A stretch of 11,962 nt of DNA from Smittium culicis (GCA_001970855.1 LSSN01004239.1:1-11962); one strand, 5' to 3'; counted from the first letter of the stretch, positions 1 to 10,030 are shown. Translations and numbers: made by a program. Notes: a model not told the origin generated them from the letters alone.

Positions 1-139
1 AATGTTAAGCCAATAAGTATCCTTTCTGGCTATTATTATCATTATTGCATATAACGAAATTACCTTTCTACTCTGCAATTCGCCAAATCTAATTCCAGGC
101 CGTTTAGCCAACCAGTTCGCATGAAGAATCCATTTACAA

Positions 140-186
140 ATTTCTCATTTCTCATTTCTCATTTCTCATTTCTCATTTCTCATTTC
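140..186 (+). repeat. 7-bp tandem repeat (ATTTCTC), about 6.7 units
   Basis: Six perfect copies of ATTTCTC run from 140 to 181, followed by a partial unit. An open frame from 121 to 333 crosses the array and would give a 70-residue peptide with a Phe/Leu/Ile/Ser/His repeat. It has no recognisable domain and is treated as non-coding. Confidence 0.9.
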
Positions 187-905
187 ACATATCGCACCGA
201 CTATATCCTTATCCAAACTATAGCTTTCTATGTAATAAAAAGAGATCTACCACCATCACAATTCCTCCAATCACTTAAATCTTGCTATTTGTTTCAGATG
301 TTGCAATCAAAGACAAAATTAGGTTTGCTTTAGATACACCAATCACAGTAGTGATTGATAAATTTCGTCATTCTCCTCATTCTGTTACATAACAATTGTA
401 ACCTTTTTTTTAATCAAAAATACTACTATGTCTCAAAAAAGACTTCGGAGCGAGATGAAGGTTTTCTACTGTCCAATTATCTAGATTAATCAATCGTTAC
501 ACCAATTTCTTAATCAAAGTCAATAAGCAACTAACCTATAGTATCTCTTTCTTCCTCTCCGATTCATATCAGATACACACTTTCCCGCTTCATCTGATAG
601 CCACTTTTAAAATATGAGCAAATAATTCCTGGTTTATTAATCCTCATTTTGCAATCAAAAAAACTCCCCCAATCTTTTAATCGCTAAATAAATCTATATT
701 TACTCATCCATTATTTTCCTTTAAAGCAAAGCTAATATTTATATCATTTAATCAACGTCTTCTATTATTTAAAGTTATTTATACTTACTTTAAAGATACA
801 GAAAAAAAATTAAAGTTTTTTTTAAATAAATCTAGTAATTAAATTATTTATTATGTGGTAAATATTAAGCAATCTTTTATTAGAAAACAATTAAATAAAT
901 TCAAC

Positions 906-975
906 ACTTTTTTTTTTTTTAAAAAAAAGTAAAAACGATCATTTCGCCCAGGTTCAAACGTAAAAAAATTTTTAC
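906..975. repeat. Pair of A/T palindromes
   Basis: The first has arms ACTTTTTTTT (906-915) and AAAAAAAAGT (921-930) around a five-T loop, so 13 T are followed directly by 8 A. The second, GTAAAAA / TTTTTAC at 960-975, has a two-base centre. Both could extrude as hairpins, but such structures arise readily in AT-rich DNA and no function is visible. Confidence 0.6.
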
Positions 976-1254
976 TTTTCTTTACAGTTTAGGAAACGTT
1001 TAAATTAAAAATAAAATTCCGAGATTTAAAATTAAAAAAGTCTAAATTTAAGATATGTACATCTTTATCTTGATATTATATCCAGTAAACTACCTTTCAT
1101 CCAACCCCTAATAATACTGTGAAGTGTAAATGTAGTTGTACTATTCTCTTATTTATCTACAGCCAATAATGTGTTCTTGATAAGCATATTTAGCCTATTT
1201 GCTACACTTCATTAACTATTGTGCCTCTTTGTGATATATTTTAGTGTATCGGAG

Positions 1255-1309
1255 ATTATTGGTGCAAGAGGGAGTTTTTTTCCTTGGAACTATATTTTTT
1301 ACCAATAAT
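1255..1309. repeat. Inverted repeat with 9-bp perfect arms
   Basis: ATTATTGGT (1255-1263) is the exact reverse complement of ACCAATAAT (1301-1309), with a 37-nt spacer. It lies just left of the MITE cluster. Function unknown; it may be the remnant of another small element. Confidence 0.5.
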
Positions 1310-1329
1310 TAGATGATTTTGTTGGTTAA

Positions 1330-1514
1330 TTATTTCACAGGCGGTAGACAGTTTTTGATCTACCAAATATAGCCTACTGCGTTCAATAAAAGTAGTTAAA
1401 TTCTAAACCACACATGAATATTGGCTTTTTGTATAATATTAGCAAATAATACACCAATATAAAAATAACTGGCGAATAAATGATTTAGTTTTTTCAATGT
1501 TGAACGGGAAAAAG
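1330..1514 (+). mobile_element. piggyBac-type MITE, diverged copy (185 bp)
   Basis: The left end TTATTTCACAGGCGGTAGAC matches the 11371 copy apart from the first bases and one internal change. It is preceded by TTAA (1326-1329). The right end GTTGAACGGGAAAAAG is followed by TCAA (1515-1518), a one-base derivative of TTAA. Interior matches include AAATATAGCC, AGTTAAATTC, TAGCAAATAAT and the GCGAATAAATGA block. The end mutations suggest that this copy is old. Confidence 0.72.
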
Positions 1515-1518
1515 TCAA

Positions 1519-1678
1519 ACTACCCAATACATTTGGCTATGAGTAATAATCGGATCTAAAACCCAAATTAACTTTGAAGTGAAGATAAAAAGTTAATAGA
1601 TTTTGTTCCTATCATCAAAAGAAACCCTCATATAAATATTTGAGTCCAAGGTTCTAGAATTTTTGGCCTCTCTTCTCG
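1519..1678. mobile_element. Possible further decayed MITE relative between two copies
   Basis: This segment sits between TCAA (1515-1518) and TTAA (1679-1682). It shares scattered blocks with the 1696-1884 copy in the same order: GGCTAT, GGATCTA or AGATCTA, ACCCAA, AAAAGTTAATA, and TTTTGGCC near the right end. The ends are too worn for a clear terminal repeat, so it may be an eroded element or chance similarity in AT-rich DNA. Confidence 0.3.
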
Positions 1679-1695
1679 TTAACATTTAGGTTTAA

Positions 1696-1884
1696 CCCTT
1701 TCAAGGGCAGTTGGCTTTGATTGGGCTATCAGATCTACCCAACCAAATGAAAAGTTAATAAATTAATATTTAATGATAACATTTTATTAGCTATTAATAA
1801 AATGAAACCAATAAAAAATAGTTTTAAATTGGCTTATTCTATTAAGATTTTTAATTAAACTAAAGGTTTTGGCCCCAGAAAGAG
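1696..1884. mobile_element. Diverged piggyBac-type MITE, probable separate subfamily (189 bp)
   Basis: TTAA (1692-1695) is followed by CCCTTTCAAGGGCAG. The other end reads AGAAAGAG followed by TTAA (1885-1888), so inward from the right it starts CTCTTTCT. The span is 189 bp, as in the clear copies. The interior is only loosely alike: AGATCTACCC recalls TGATCTACC of the neighbouring copy, while AGTTGGC resembles the reverse complement of GCCAACT. Orientation is therefore uncertain. Confidence 0.55.
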
Positions 1885-1888
1885 TTAA

Positions 1889-4513
1889 TAAAGATTGATC
1901 GTGTATCATATAATTTAGTAATTACTATTAGAACTCTAAAAGCTAAATTGTTTAAATAATCTGATTTGATTTTTTCTTTTGTTACACTATATAAAAATAT
2001 GGTATTTTCTCCCAGTACTTCATGAAAACTTATTTGGCAAGTTTTAAAGAATTCTGTAGATATTGATCATTTCTATTAACCAAATATATTCAAAAGTCCA
2101 ACATCAAATGCTTTCAACTACTTAATATTACTTTTAATAATTTTAACTGCCATACTCTAAACACATACATAGGTTTTAAATTTAAAATAATTCGATATAT
2201 AAAATATCTGCTTTTTATTTTTATTTTTTTATACCTTAAAAATTTATCAAATACGTAATTTAATGCCAAAATTACATATTATTAATATTCTCCTAGGTTA
2301 ATTATAGATCATAATTAACCCCCATCACCCTCCCAATTTCGTTGCGCTATGGAAAAAAAAAATTTTTTCTTTTTGAATAATTGCTTGTCAATTGGAATAT
2401 CCATAATTTTATTAAATTTGATTCTGCCAATGAATTACCTTCCAAAAATATAAATTAATTTCTAGAAATTTGTTTTTATATATTACAAACTTTTTTGAAC
2501 CACTTTCTTTTCATTTATTGAACCTAAGGAATTATATCATGATCTTAGTTTTGAAGTTTTCGGTCAATCGTTTCTGTTGAGTAATAAATACCAAAAAGTT
2601 TTTCAAAAATGCAAAAAAAATTATTTTTGGTGTTTATTATTAAATACTATTCATAAATTAATCGCTTTTTAAGATTATTGTACACTCTAAAATGAATATA
2701 GCTATATTTTATACGTATTTAATAATTTTTTTTGTGTTTTTTGATTGGATTTTTAAGTAATTCATAGCTTTTTATAGTTTTGCTGATGTAAGGTAGAATA
2801 ATATGCTTGTATAGAATCGAAATAAGTTTAGATAATAAAAGTAATAATTTTAAAATTTATTAGTAAATTGGTAAGAAAAAAAAGTAAATACATGCTAAAA
2901 ATAGATTATTAATAGCAATTAGATATTTATATTTAGAGCTAGGCGATTTAAATGAGTATAATTATAAGATCTCTTCAAATCCTGCAATTTCTATCAATAA
3001 AAAAAGAACTATTTATAATTAGCATTTGCATACAAAACGGTGAATATACTATTTTTATTCAAAATAAAAATAAAAAACGATGTAAACTCTAAATAATATT
3101 CATAATTATAATACCCTTAGTTCAAACAAGAAATAATTATGTATTTATAAATTTTACTTTAATTATACAGTATTTCTCGACAAAATGGATTCTATATACA
3201 TCAAAGTTAGTTTTACATACTCTGGTACGTGAAATCATCACGTTTAATCTTTTTTTAATTCTTCTTTATACATTTCATTATCCATGGTTTATAAAATAAA
3301 ATTAGTTCTGATTTACGCTATTCAAATTAGTATTTTTTTTCCAAGTATTAGAAGCAGTTCCGTAACTAGAAATCGAATTTCCAAATTTCTAAAATTGAAT
3401 TGGATCTGATATGTATTTTATGCGAATCTATCTTGCCAATGATAATAATAATTATATTAAAAAAATTATCTACAGACATGCTAAATTTTAACTTGATTTT
3501 AATCATTATTTTAGTAACTTTAAATTTTTTCCGTTCAAAAAATTGATTTCAAATTAATGGTAGAATTTTTGCGTAATTTTTCTAGTTTCTATACTCAAAA
3601 TTATTTCAGGGCGAAACTTATACCAGCTCTATAACCATTCGTTTTAACTTTCTGAGATCAAATAAATTATATATCTGGTTAAAATTTCGACTAAACATGT
3701 ATAATTAATCTGTTAATGTTTTAGAACATCTAAAAACTTTTCGATTTTTCTCTAAATTATTTAAATTTCGCGTATATTTGAAAGCAACATAGGTCAAAAA
3801 TAATTTATAATGAGCTTGAAATTTTTACTCACCCTCTCTCAAGATTTGTTTAATTGCATAGGTATTATCAATCTATAAAAATTATGAATGCATAACCCTA
3901 TCATGAATCGCATATATGATCTATACATATGTTAAACGGCTAAAATTACACTATTTTCAATTAAAGTAATATATCTGGTGCTTAAAAATTTTGTATTAAT
4001 TATTAACTTATTGGAGATATTAAGCCTGAGTATTTTTTTAACATTTTTTTATTGCTATTTATTGTACCAATAAGTCTAATTTCTCATCTGAAATAATAGA
4101 AATAAGCTTATTTCATTAATATTAAAATATTTTTTTGATTTAATTGTATCCTTCTTGGAAATTAAAGAATAAATAAAAAATATAAGGTTTAATAGATTTA
4201 ATATATTTGTGATTCGAATCTCAGATAAAAAAGTATTTATTAATTAAATTTTAGACCTTTTAAATCAATTATTAGAAAAATTTAACATGTAAAAAATTGA
4301 ACCTTAGAGAACAAGTAAATTAATTACGGAAAAATAAAACGGCAATATTAATACAAGATAAGAGTTTTTTGCATTATTGAAACAAAAGATTCATTAAAAA
4401 ATAATTTGCCAATACAATGAATTCTTTAGCAAATTATAATTTACTTTTAAAATTTTTTACTTTAATGATCGCTTAAAAAAATTTTTGCTTATATTTTAAA
4501 TTAACAGGAATAG
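1889..4513. other. Gene-free AT-rich stretch
   Basis: No open frame of useful length, tRNA or rRNA was seen on either strand. The only structure noted is the hairpin at 2582-2639. It reads as old intergenic DNA with heavy A/T drift. Confidence 0.65.
2582..2639. repeat. Long hairpin, 16-bp arms with one mismatch
   Basis: TAATAAATACCAAAAA (2582-2597) pairs with TTTTTGGTGTTTATTA (2624-2639) at 15 of 16 positions across a 26-nt loop. It is the best hairpin noticed in the gene-free left half. It could be a tiny palindromic element or a chance structure; no gene is next to it. Confidence 0.6.
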
Positions 4514-4517
4514 TAAA

Positions 4518-4706
4518 ACCTTTACCGGGATTTCGAAATATCTCGTACTAACAAATCTAGCCAACTGAATTTGATAAAAATAATTCAATTCTGAAAATTT
4601 AAATAATAATGGTTTATTTTAGAATTATAGAAAATAATAATATTAATTATAAACCATAAACGAATCATTAAATCTTATATTTTTTATATTTTTGGACGGG
4701 AAAGGG
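4518..4706 (+). mobile_element. piggyBac-type MITE, second full-length copy (189 bp)
   Basis: The right end, TTGGACGGGAAAGGG followed by TTAA (4707-4710), is identical to that of the copy at 11371. The left end is worn: ACCTTTACCGGG preceded by TAAA (4514-4517), one change from TTAA. Both copies are 189 bp. Shared interior blocks include CTAGCCAACTGAATT against ATAGCCAACTGAATT, and CCATAAACGAATCA. An internal 9-bp inverted repeat (ATGGTTTAT at 4609-4617, ATAAACCAT at 4649-4657) is specific to this copy. Confidence 0.75.
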
Positions 4707-4710
4707 TTAA

Positions 4711-6764
4711 GCTAATTAATGTGATTTTCATCGATTTATTTTTTGACATAAATTCACATTCTGAATATTTCACGATATGTACCTACTTCATAGTTTTCAC
4801 TATTAAAAATTTTTTCAATATTTCTTTATGCGATATCTAAAAATTCCATCATCATTATTAACAAAAGAATAATTTAATGTTTTGCACTATTATACCATAC
4901 CAAAATATAAACCTAAAAGCTCGAATCATTTTATATGCTTTTATCTTACCGTAATCACATAATTAATATCAATATATTCTTATTAAATATTAACAGATGT
5001 AATAATAACTATTAATTCATACTAACAATAATAATATTTTTCATTTAAAATAAAATCATGATTATGCTATAAAATTTTTTTAATTAATATGAAGTAAAAA
5101 TTTTATTAAATCAAATCGTTTTTAGCAAAACTTTATGTTTTTTTTGTCTAAAGTGACTTGGTATTATTCAATAAACAGTAAATTAATTATAAGATTTAAT
5201 AATAAAAAAAAAAAGAAGCAAGAAAAATTACAAAAAAAATATTAAAAAAATCAGTATTGAAATGAGGATTTTTCACTCATAGAGTTTTTTCTTTTACTTA
5301 TAATTATAGCTGATTTTAAAATTTTTATTTAATTATTATTTATTAAAACACCTAAAATAAAGTAAAAATAAAATGATTAATTGGAATACTCTGTATTAAA
5401 ACTATCGATTTTTATAGTTTTATTCAGCCAAGACGAAATTGTACCACATGCACTCATAAAAGTGGATACATAATTTTTCAATACTATTGATAATCTTTAT
5501 TTTGTAATAAATAGCTATTCCTAAGTTATAATCACATCAGATATACCCATAACTAGTATTATTTGTAATTTATAATTGGTATCAAAAAATTTTTATCCAA
5601 AAAAAATCCGGAACAGCTAAATATAATTATTTAATTTCACATTTAATCCTGATCTATCTAATATTAAAAGTTATTTTAGATTTTGGAGCTTCTGATGTTC
5701 TTAATACAAGTTTTGATATGTTTATATATATATATATATCTTTGTTTTAAATTATATCATTATATAATTCGTTCAATAAAATTCTTTATTAAAAAAAATC
5801 TACTTGGAGTTATTTTTTTTTTACTCCTTGTGAATTAAATTTTGCCAAATTTACTTATTAAATGACCTATATGCTATTATTTTTTAACATCAAAAAAAAA
5901 AAATTACAACATAATTTTTCGATTTATGGTTCAATATTTATATTTAATTTTTGAAAATATTATAAACAAAATTATGTTGAAAATTAACCTTGGATAGCAA
6001 GTAAAGCTTTTATACTTGATTTCATGAGGTATTTCTACTATATCAAAAATTTTACTATTCCAGAAATTTGCGATAATTAGAATTATTATATATCTATACT
6101 ATACATTTTTTTCTTTAGAGCGCATCAAATTTGTAGCTCGAACGTATTGATGCAGAGGGTGGATGTTTAAATAAAGCTTAGTGTTTGTTATAAAAAAATT
6201 CATATATCGTAATATACCTAAATTAAATTAGATATTAAAATAGTAATTTAAAATAGTATTTCCTCTATTAATACTAGTATAAAAGTTTAGATTCTTCTTG
6301 ATTTAACAGAGAAAAAAAAGATAAATATTCACATGATTTTTAAATAGTATCTATTTGAAATTTAAATAAGAAAGCAATGAATTGAGTACTAAAAACTTTC
6401 GTGAAAATAATATTCGATCTTGTTTAAAATTTAAAATTATCTTCATTTTTTTTTTCTAGTCAGAATTTAGAAATAAACACCATAAGATAGTACCAGGTTA
6501 AATACCTTTATTAATATAATGAAGTGTGAATTTATTTAACTCTAAAAATAAATCAATTTATTTTCCCCCAATTTCCTAGAATGGTTTATTAAAAACCAGA
6601 ATAATTCATTTGAAAATAGAAAATAAGAGAGAGAGGAGGAGAATGTAGCTATTTATAAATAATTGGAGTCAGACAACAAAATAAGCAATTTGGATAAAAA
6701 ATTGTGAAAAAATGCAACTTATATTAAGCTCTAGTGAATATTGTAATTTATAGGCTTGTATATA
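4711..6764. other. Gene-free AT-rich stretch downstream of the helicase gene
   Basis: Beyond the TA repeat at 5723 and a small inverted repeat (GCATCAA 6122-6128, TTGATGC 6147-6153), nothing recognisable was found. The part nearest 6764 will contain the helicase 3' UTR end and its cleavage site. Confidence 0.6.
5723..5739. repeat. Short TA dinucleotide repeat
   Basis: About eight TA units run together here inside otherwise unremarkable AT-rich DNA. This is an ordinary microsatellite for such a base composition. Confidence 0.8.
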
Positions 6765-6770
6765 TTTATT
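6765..6770 (-). promoter_or_regulatory. Candidate polyadenylation signal AATAAA
   Basis: AATAAA on the minus strand lies 44 nt after the TAG stop of the helicase gene, in an AT-rich 3' flank. The position suits a short fungal-type 3' UTR, but this hexamer is frequent by chance in sequence of this composition. Confidence 0.35.
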
Positions 6771-6813
6771 TTTGTCAAAAAAAGTGCATAAATAAAATAA
6801 TTAAAATGATTGT

Positions 6814-6861
6814 CTATTCGTATTTAGATAAATATACATCTTTAAGCCCATCAAGACATTC
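6814..6861 (-). other. 48-nt terminal coding exon of the Dbp6/DDX51 gene
   Basis: A T-rich run ending TTATTATAG precedes GAATGT, which reads [15 protein letters not shown] followed by TAG. Joined to LERYQ at the end of exon 8, it gives a short charged helical tail of the kind that closes Dbp6/DDX51 proteins. The alternative, reading through the GTAAAA donor at 6951, gives a 28-residue tail that turns hydrophobic (ending in Ile/Phe/Leu) and stops at 6862-6864. That tail looks like translated intron. Confidence 0.8.
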
Positions 6862-9800
6862 CTATAATAAAAATATAAAAATAAAAATAATTGTTACATA
6901 TTTTTCAGCGGCAATTAATATGAATATTTTGATATAAGAAAATTTTTTTACCTGATATCGTTCCAAATAAGGCTCAAAATCATTTGATTTCAAATTTATT
7001 TGCTTCAACTTATCCATGCGGTTGCAATCGTGATTCATTTGTCTGAAATATCTAGCTTCATGAGATGAAATAAGCGAGTAAGCTGTGCCCTCTTTCCCAG
7101 CTCTTGCAGTTCTTCCAACACGATGAATATACTGGTTTATTGAAATAGGAACATCATAGTTGATTACAGTATCTACGTTTTCAATGTCAACACCACGGGC
7201 CACCATATCAGAGCATACAAGCCTATAAAAAAATTTTTTTTTAAAAAGTTTGGTAAATAAATTAGCAGATTTTAATCAGTTGATAGATTCAAAATAAAAA
7301 AATAAGTAGGTATCTTAGTGTTGAGTGAGAAATTTTTATAATTGGACAAGGCTATTAATAAAAAATAAGTTCAGCAATAACTCTTACACGCTTATTGATC
7401 CGTTTGTGAATTTTTTAAAGACTGAAGATCTTTGGGCTGGTGTAAGATCACTAGAATATTCTGAAACCGATAATTTGTTTTCGTTTTCAGCAATTTTTTC
7501 AAAGAACAATTGTAGTAATTGAGTTAATCTATGGGCAGATTCGACTGATTTTGCAAAACAAAGAACAGACTTAATCTTTACTTTTAGTAAGAGGTGGATC
7601 AAAGCCATAGGTTTGTTGTATGTAGACGAAACAATATAGTATTCCTATAAAAATATAATATTTTAAAATATCAAACTTTTGGCTTAGATAATTATTTGGC
7701 TATAAATAAAAAAGAGACTGTAATTTATACCTTTAGCGTAGTAGGGGTATCGTATTGGGAATTAGCATCTTCATTGCTACTTGAAGCATGTTTGATTGCT
7801 ACATATAGCGGATTGATTAAATTCAAGCTAGCAATCAGAGAAGGGTTTCGAGTTAATGTAGCAGAAAAAAGCAACTTTTGAACCTATTAATTGCAAATTT
7901 TATGAAATCAGAATAAAAAATTTTCTTTTTTTAATAAAATATAGAGGTTAATAATTTCTAATCTAGATTTTAAAATTAAATTAATTTGAAGTGCTAAAGA
8001 TATACATATTTATAAATAAATATGTGTAAAAATAAGAAATGGAGCTTTACTCTTGAGGAAGGTCTGGCGAGTAGATAATTCGAATCCCAATCTCTATTAT
8101 CAGAGCAAAAAAAATAAAGGTAAAAGAATAAAATTAGATTCTATATCAGAAAAAGTGGTATAAATAAATAAATTACGTTGAATTTGAAAAAAAAAAATCA
8201 CTCGTTCGATTATTTTTAATGATTAAAAGGCATGAACTTACAGGTCTTTATGAGCTAAATCGTTAGACATTTTATTAGTTTCTTGAGTTTTGATTGCTTC
8301 GTATATTTTATTTATCCAATCTTGGTAACCTTGGCTTAAAAGTCTATCTGCTTCATCCATAACCTTTTTAGTGGATTAGCAATAAAGGTAAATTATTTTA
8401 GTTTTATGGTTAATTTAAGGAGTAATATAGTAGTCTAGTAGCACGAATGTGAAAAAATATTAATAATGTATGCAATTTTGCGTAACGAGACAAGGTAATA
8501 TCGGCTTATATGTTAAAAGCGTGCAATAATACTTACCAAAAGTTCGACGTGCTTTAAAGTGAAGTTTGGAGTCAAGTTCATGTGATCAATTAGACGACCA
8601 GGAGTACAGATAAGGATATCGACTAAACTACATTCCTCTTCAAGGCTAGAAAAAAATACGGATTTGAGCTTTGTCTATTTAAAGTAAATTTAGTAAGCTA
8701 AAAGCATGTATAATAAAAAGATACCTATATTTTGGGTCAGATACAAGACTTTTTTGCTCTTTTGAGAAGGAAACTTCGCCCGACGCAGATCCTACTTGAA
8801 TATTGAATCCTCTAGTAAATTGATCAAAAACTTTTTTTACTTGGGCGACCAAATCCCTTGTTGGTAAAACTACTATAGTTCTTAGCCTTCTAATTATTCT
8901 AAATTTCAATCTCTATAAATTAAAAGATTAAAATTATTTTACAGCGCCCCAATCATTAAAAAGCATGTATTTTTATAAATGAGACAAAAATTCTTATTAA
9001 AGAATTGTTTAGCGAATTTTACCTCTATGATCGGTATAATGTATGCTAACGTTTTACCGGAACCGGTAGGCGCAGACACACATAGATCGCGGAAATTTTG
9101 GCGGTATTTAAAGGAAGTATAGTTAGAATTTAGCAAGGGGACAGTGGCAGCCTGTACAGCAAAAAATTCAGTAATCCCCTGCTTGTAGCAATTTGATAAA
9201 GTTTGTTTAGATATTTCAAGTCTATTATCATCAATAGAAACAGTAAAGTTCGACTCGATAATTTTAGGTTTTGTGAGCCATTCGGGAATTCCCATTGTTT
9301 GAGCATGCTTATTTTCGGATATGTTGTTTTCTGGATCAAGGGTAAAATCAGGAAATCTTTGGACAGATTTCACTACCTTTTTGGCCTCATCGGAATCGCT
9401 TGAACTGTCAGAATCGCTTGAACTGCTAGAATCGCTTGAACTGCTAGAATCGCTTGAACTACTAGAATCGCTTGAACTATTAGAATCACTTGAACTACTA
9501 GAATCGCTTGAACTGCCAGAATCGCTTGAACTGCCAGAATCGCTTGAGCTGCTAGAATCACTTGAACTGTCAGAATCGCTTGAACTACTAGAATCACTTG
9601 AACTATCAGAATCGCTGGAGCTTTCAAGCTTTGGAGTAAGATGTTTTATTTTTTTTGTAGAGGCAGGTCCGATTTTAGTTTTATCTAAAATTTCTAAGCT
9701 GTGTAGAGGTTCTGTTTCGACTAGAGATCTTTTTTGACTCTTAGATTTGAATTCTTCAGGTATACTTTTTAGTGTATGAATATTTTCAAAACTTTCGGTT

Positions 9801-10030
9801 GATTGCTGTGGTTTAGAGGTATCATCGAGCTTTTGAATGTTAATATTAGAATTTGGAAATTCTGAAGGGGGTAATTCGATTGTAGAATCTTCCTTTTGTT
9901 TTTGTTCAGCTGGGTCAATTTCAGGGAGTCCTTTTTTAAGTCTTTTAAGCCTTTCTTTTTTCTCTTTTTTTTCCATTTTAAGAGCATGCTTTTTCAAAAG
10001 CTTCTCTAATTGAGCAGAGCTGTCTGCCAT
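6814..10030 (-). CDS. DBP6: DEAD-box ATP-dependent RNA helicase, Dbp6/DDX51 family, complete, nine exons
   Basis: Exons in coding order: 10030-9023, 8912-8725, 8645-8537, 8363-8242, 8093-8051, 7883-7731, 7644-7388, 7222-6952 and 6861-6814. They total 2199 nt, giving 732 residues plus TAG, and every junction keeps frame. Motifs seen: Q-motif glutamine near 293, Walker A APTGSGKT 320-327, Ia PTRDL 353-357, Ib TPGR 413-416, DEAD 438-441, SAT 497-499, IV VLCFAKS 568-574, [10 protein letters not shown] 631-639, [12 protein letters not shown] 660-669. Residues 1-285 are a charged, low-complexity extension with a Lys/Glu-rich start and a Ser/Asp tract at 137-215. Known family role: Dbp6/DDX51 helicases use ATP to remodel pre-rRNA in early nucleolar 60S particles. 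The Dbp6/DDX51 assignment rests on the sequence around [18 protein letters not shown] and the short C-terminal tail. The start is supported by an in-frame TAA nine codons upstream (10060-10058) and by A at -3 and G at +4. The symbol is by family, since yeast and animal names differ. DEAD-box identity is near certain; the subfamily is probable. Confidence 0.93.
6862..9022 (-). other. Eight short spliceosomal introns of the Dbp6/DDX51 gene
   Basis: Introns, in transcript order: 9022-8913 (110 nt), 8724-8646 (79), 8536-8364 (173), 8241-8094 (148), 8050-7884 (167), 7730-7645 (86), 7387-7223 (165) and 6951-6862 (90). All are GT-AG. Donors read GTAAAA, GTATCT, GTAAGT, GTAAGT, GTAAAG, GTATAA, GTAAGA and GTAAAA. 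Acceptors mostly end in a T-rich run plus ATAG; the exception is intron 3, which ends AAAAAG and has TGCTAAT and CACTAA close by as branch-point candidates. Introns 1, 3, 5, 6 and 8 lie between codons; introns 2, 4 and 7 follow the second base of a codon. Retention of intron 4 or 7 would give a stop at the first intronic in-frame codon. These sites were placed by reading frame and protein continuity, not by transcript data. Confidence 0.85.
8051..8093 (-). other. 43-nt microexon (exon 5) of the Dbp6/DDX51 gene
   Basis: Between exon 4, which ends with two bases of a codon, and exon 6, which starts in phase 0, direct joining would destroy the SAT-motif frame. The stretch bounded by ATAATAG on the left and GTAAAG on the right supplies exactly 1 + 42 nt. 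It restores the frame and encodes the residues [14 protein letters not shown] just before [11 protein letters not shown]. It lies in the part of RecA domain 1 between motifs II and III, where Dbp6/DDX51 proteins carry a variable linker leading into the SAT strand. Confidence 0.82.
9393..9626 (-). repeat. Coding minisatellite, 13 units of 18 bp, encoding the Ser/Asp tract
   Basis: On the plus strand the unit starts GAATCGCTTGAACTGCTA and recurs every 18 bp from 9393, with the thirteenth unit beginning at 9609. On the minus (coding) strand each unit gives six residues of the type SSSDSx, where x is S, D, G or N. Differences between units are mostly single substitutions, so the array grew by unit duplication. 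The resulting acidic serine tract has many S-x-x-D positions that would suit casein kinase 2 (inference). Because the period is a multiple of three, other frames and the opposite strand also stay open here, which creates spurious ORFs. Confidence 0.93.

Larger units (their letters stand above)
1..1325. other. AT-rich non-coding stretch, left edge
   Basis: The first 360 bases or so are somewhat less AT-rich than what follows and hold the 7-bp repeat. They could belong to the flank of a gene outside the window, but no exon with protein-like content was found. The rest holds A/T palindromes, a spaced inverted pair (GAAGTGTA 1121-1128, TACACTTC 1203-1210) and nothing recognisable as coding or RNA. 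Confidence 0.6.

Noticed and set aside
121..333. Plus-strand open frame of 70 codons starting with ATG
   Set aside because: Much of its first half is the 7-bp repeat, the rest has no recognisable domain, and no flanking exon supports it.
3227..3243. Small inverted repeat ACGTGA / TCACGT
   Set aside because: Six-base arms with a five-base spacer are expected by chance in a window of this size, and no gene is nearby.
3601..3790. Possible further MITE copy starting near TTATTTCAGGGCG
   Set aside because: Only the first dozen bases resemble the element end; neither the interior blocks nor a GGGAAAGGG-like right end follow at about 189 bp.
4211..4222. GATTCGAATCTC resembling a tRNA T-loop (B box)
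   Set aside because: GATTCGAATC is simply a 10-bp palindrome; no acceptor stem, D arm or A box is present at the right distance.
6734..6937. Plus-strand open frame overlapping the end of the helicase gene
   Set aside because: It lies opposite the last intron, last exon and 3' flank of a well-supported gene, and its product is only AT-driven residues (Ile, Lys, Asn, Tyr).
7325..7522. Plus-strand open frame of 65 codons
   Set aside because: It is antisense to exon 7 and intron 7 of the helicase and has no independent support.
7696..7881. Plus-strand open frame of 61 codons
   Set aside because: It is antisense to exon 6, whose minus-strand reading gives the conserved SAT motif.
8075..8092. 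AATTCGAATCCC resembling a tRNA B box
   Set aside because: It lies inside the microexon of the helicase, and the flanking bases do not fold as a tRNA.
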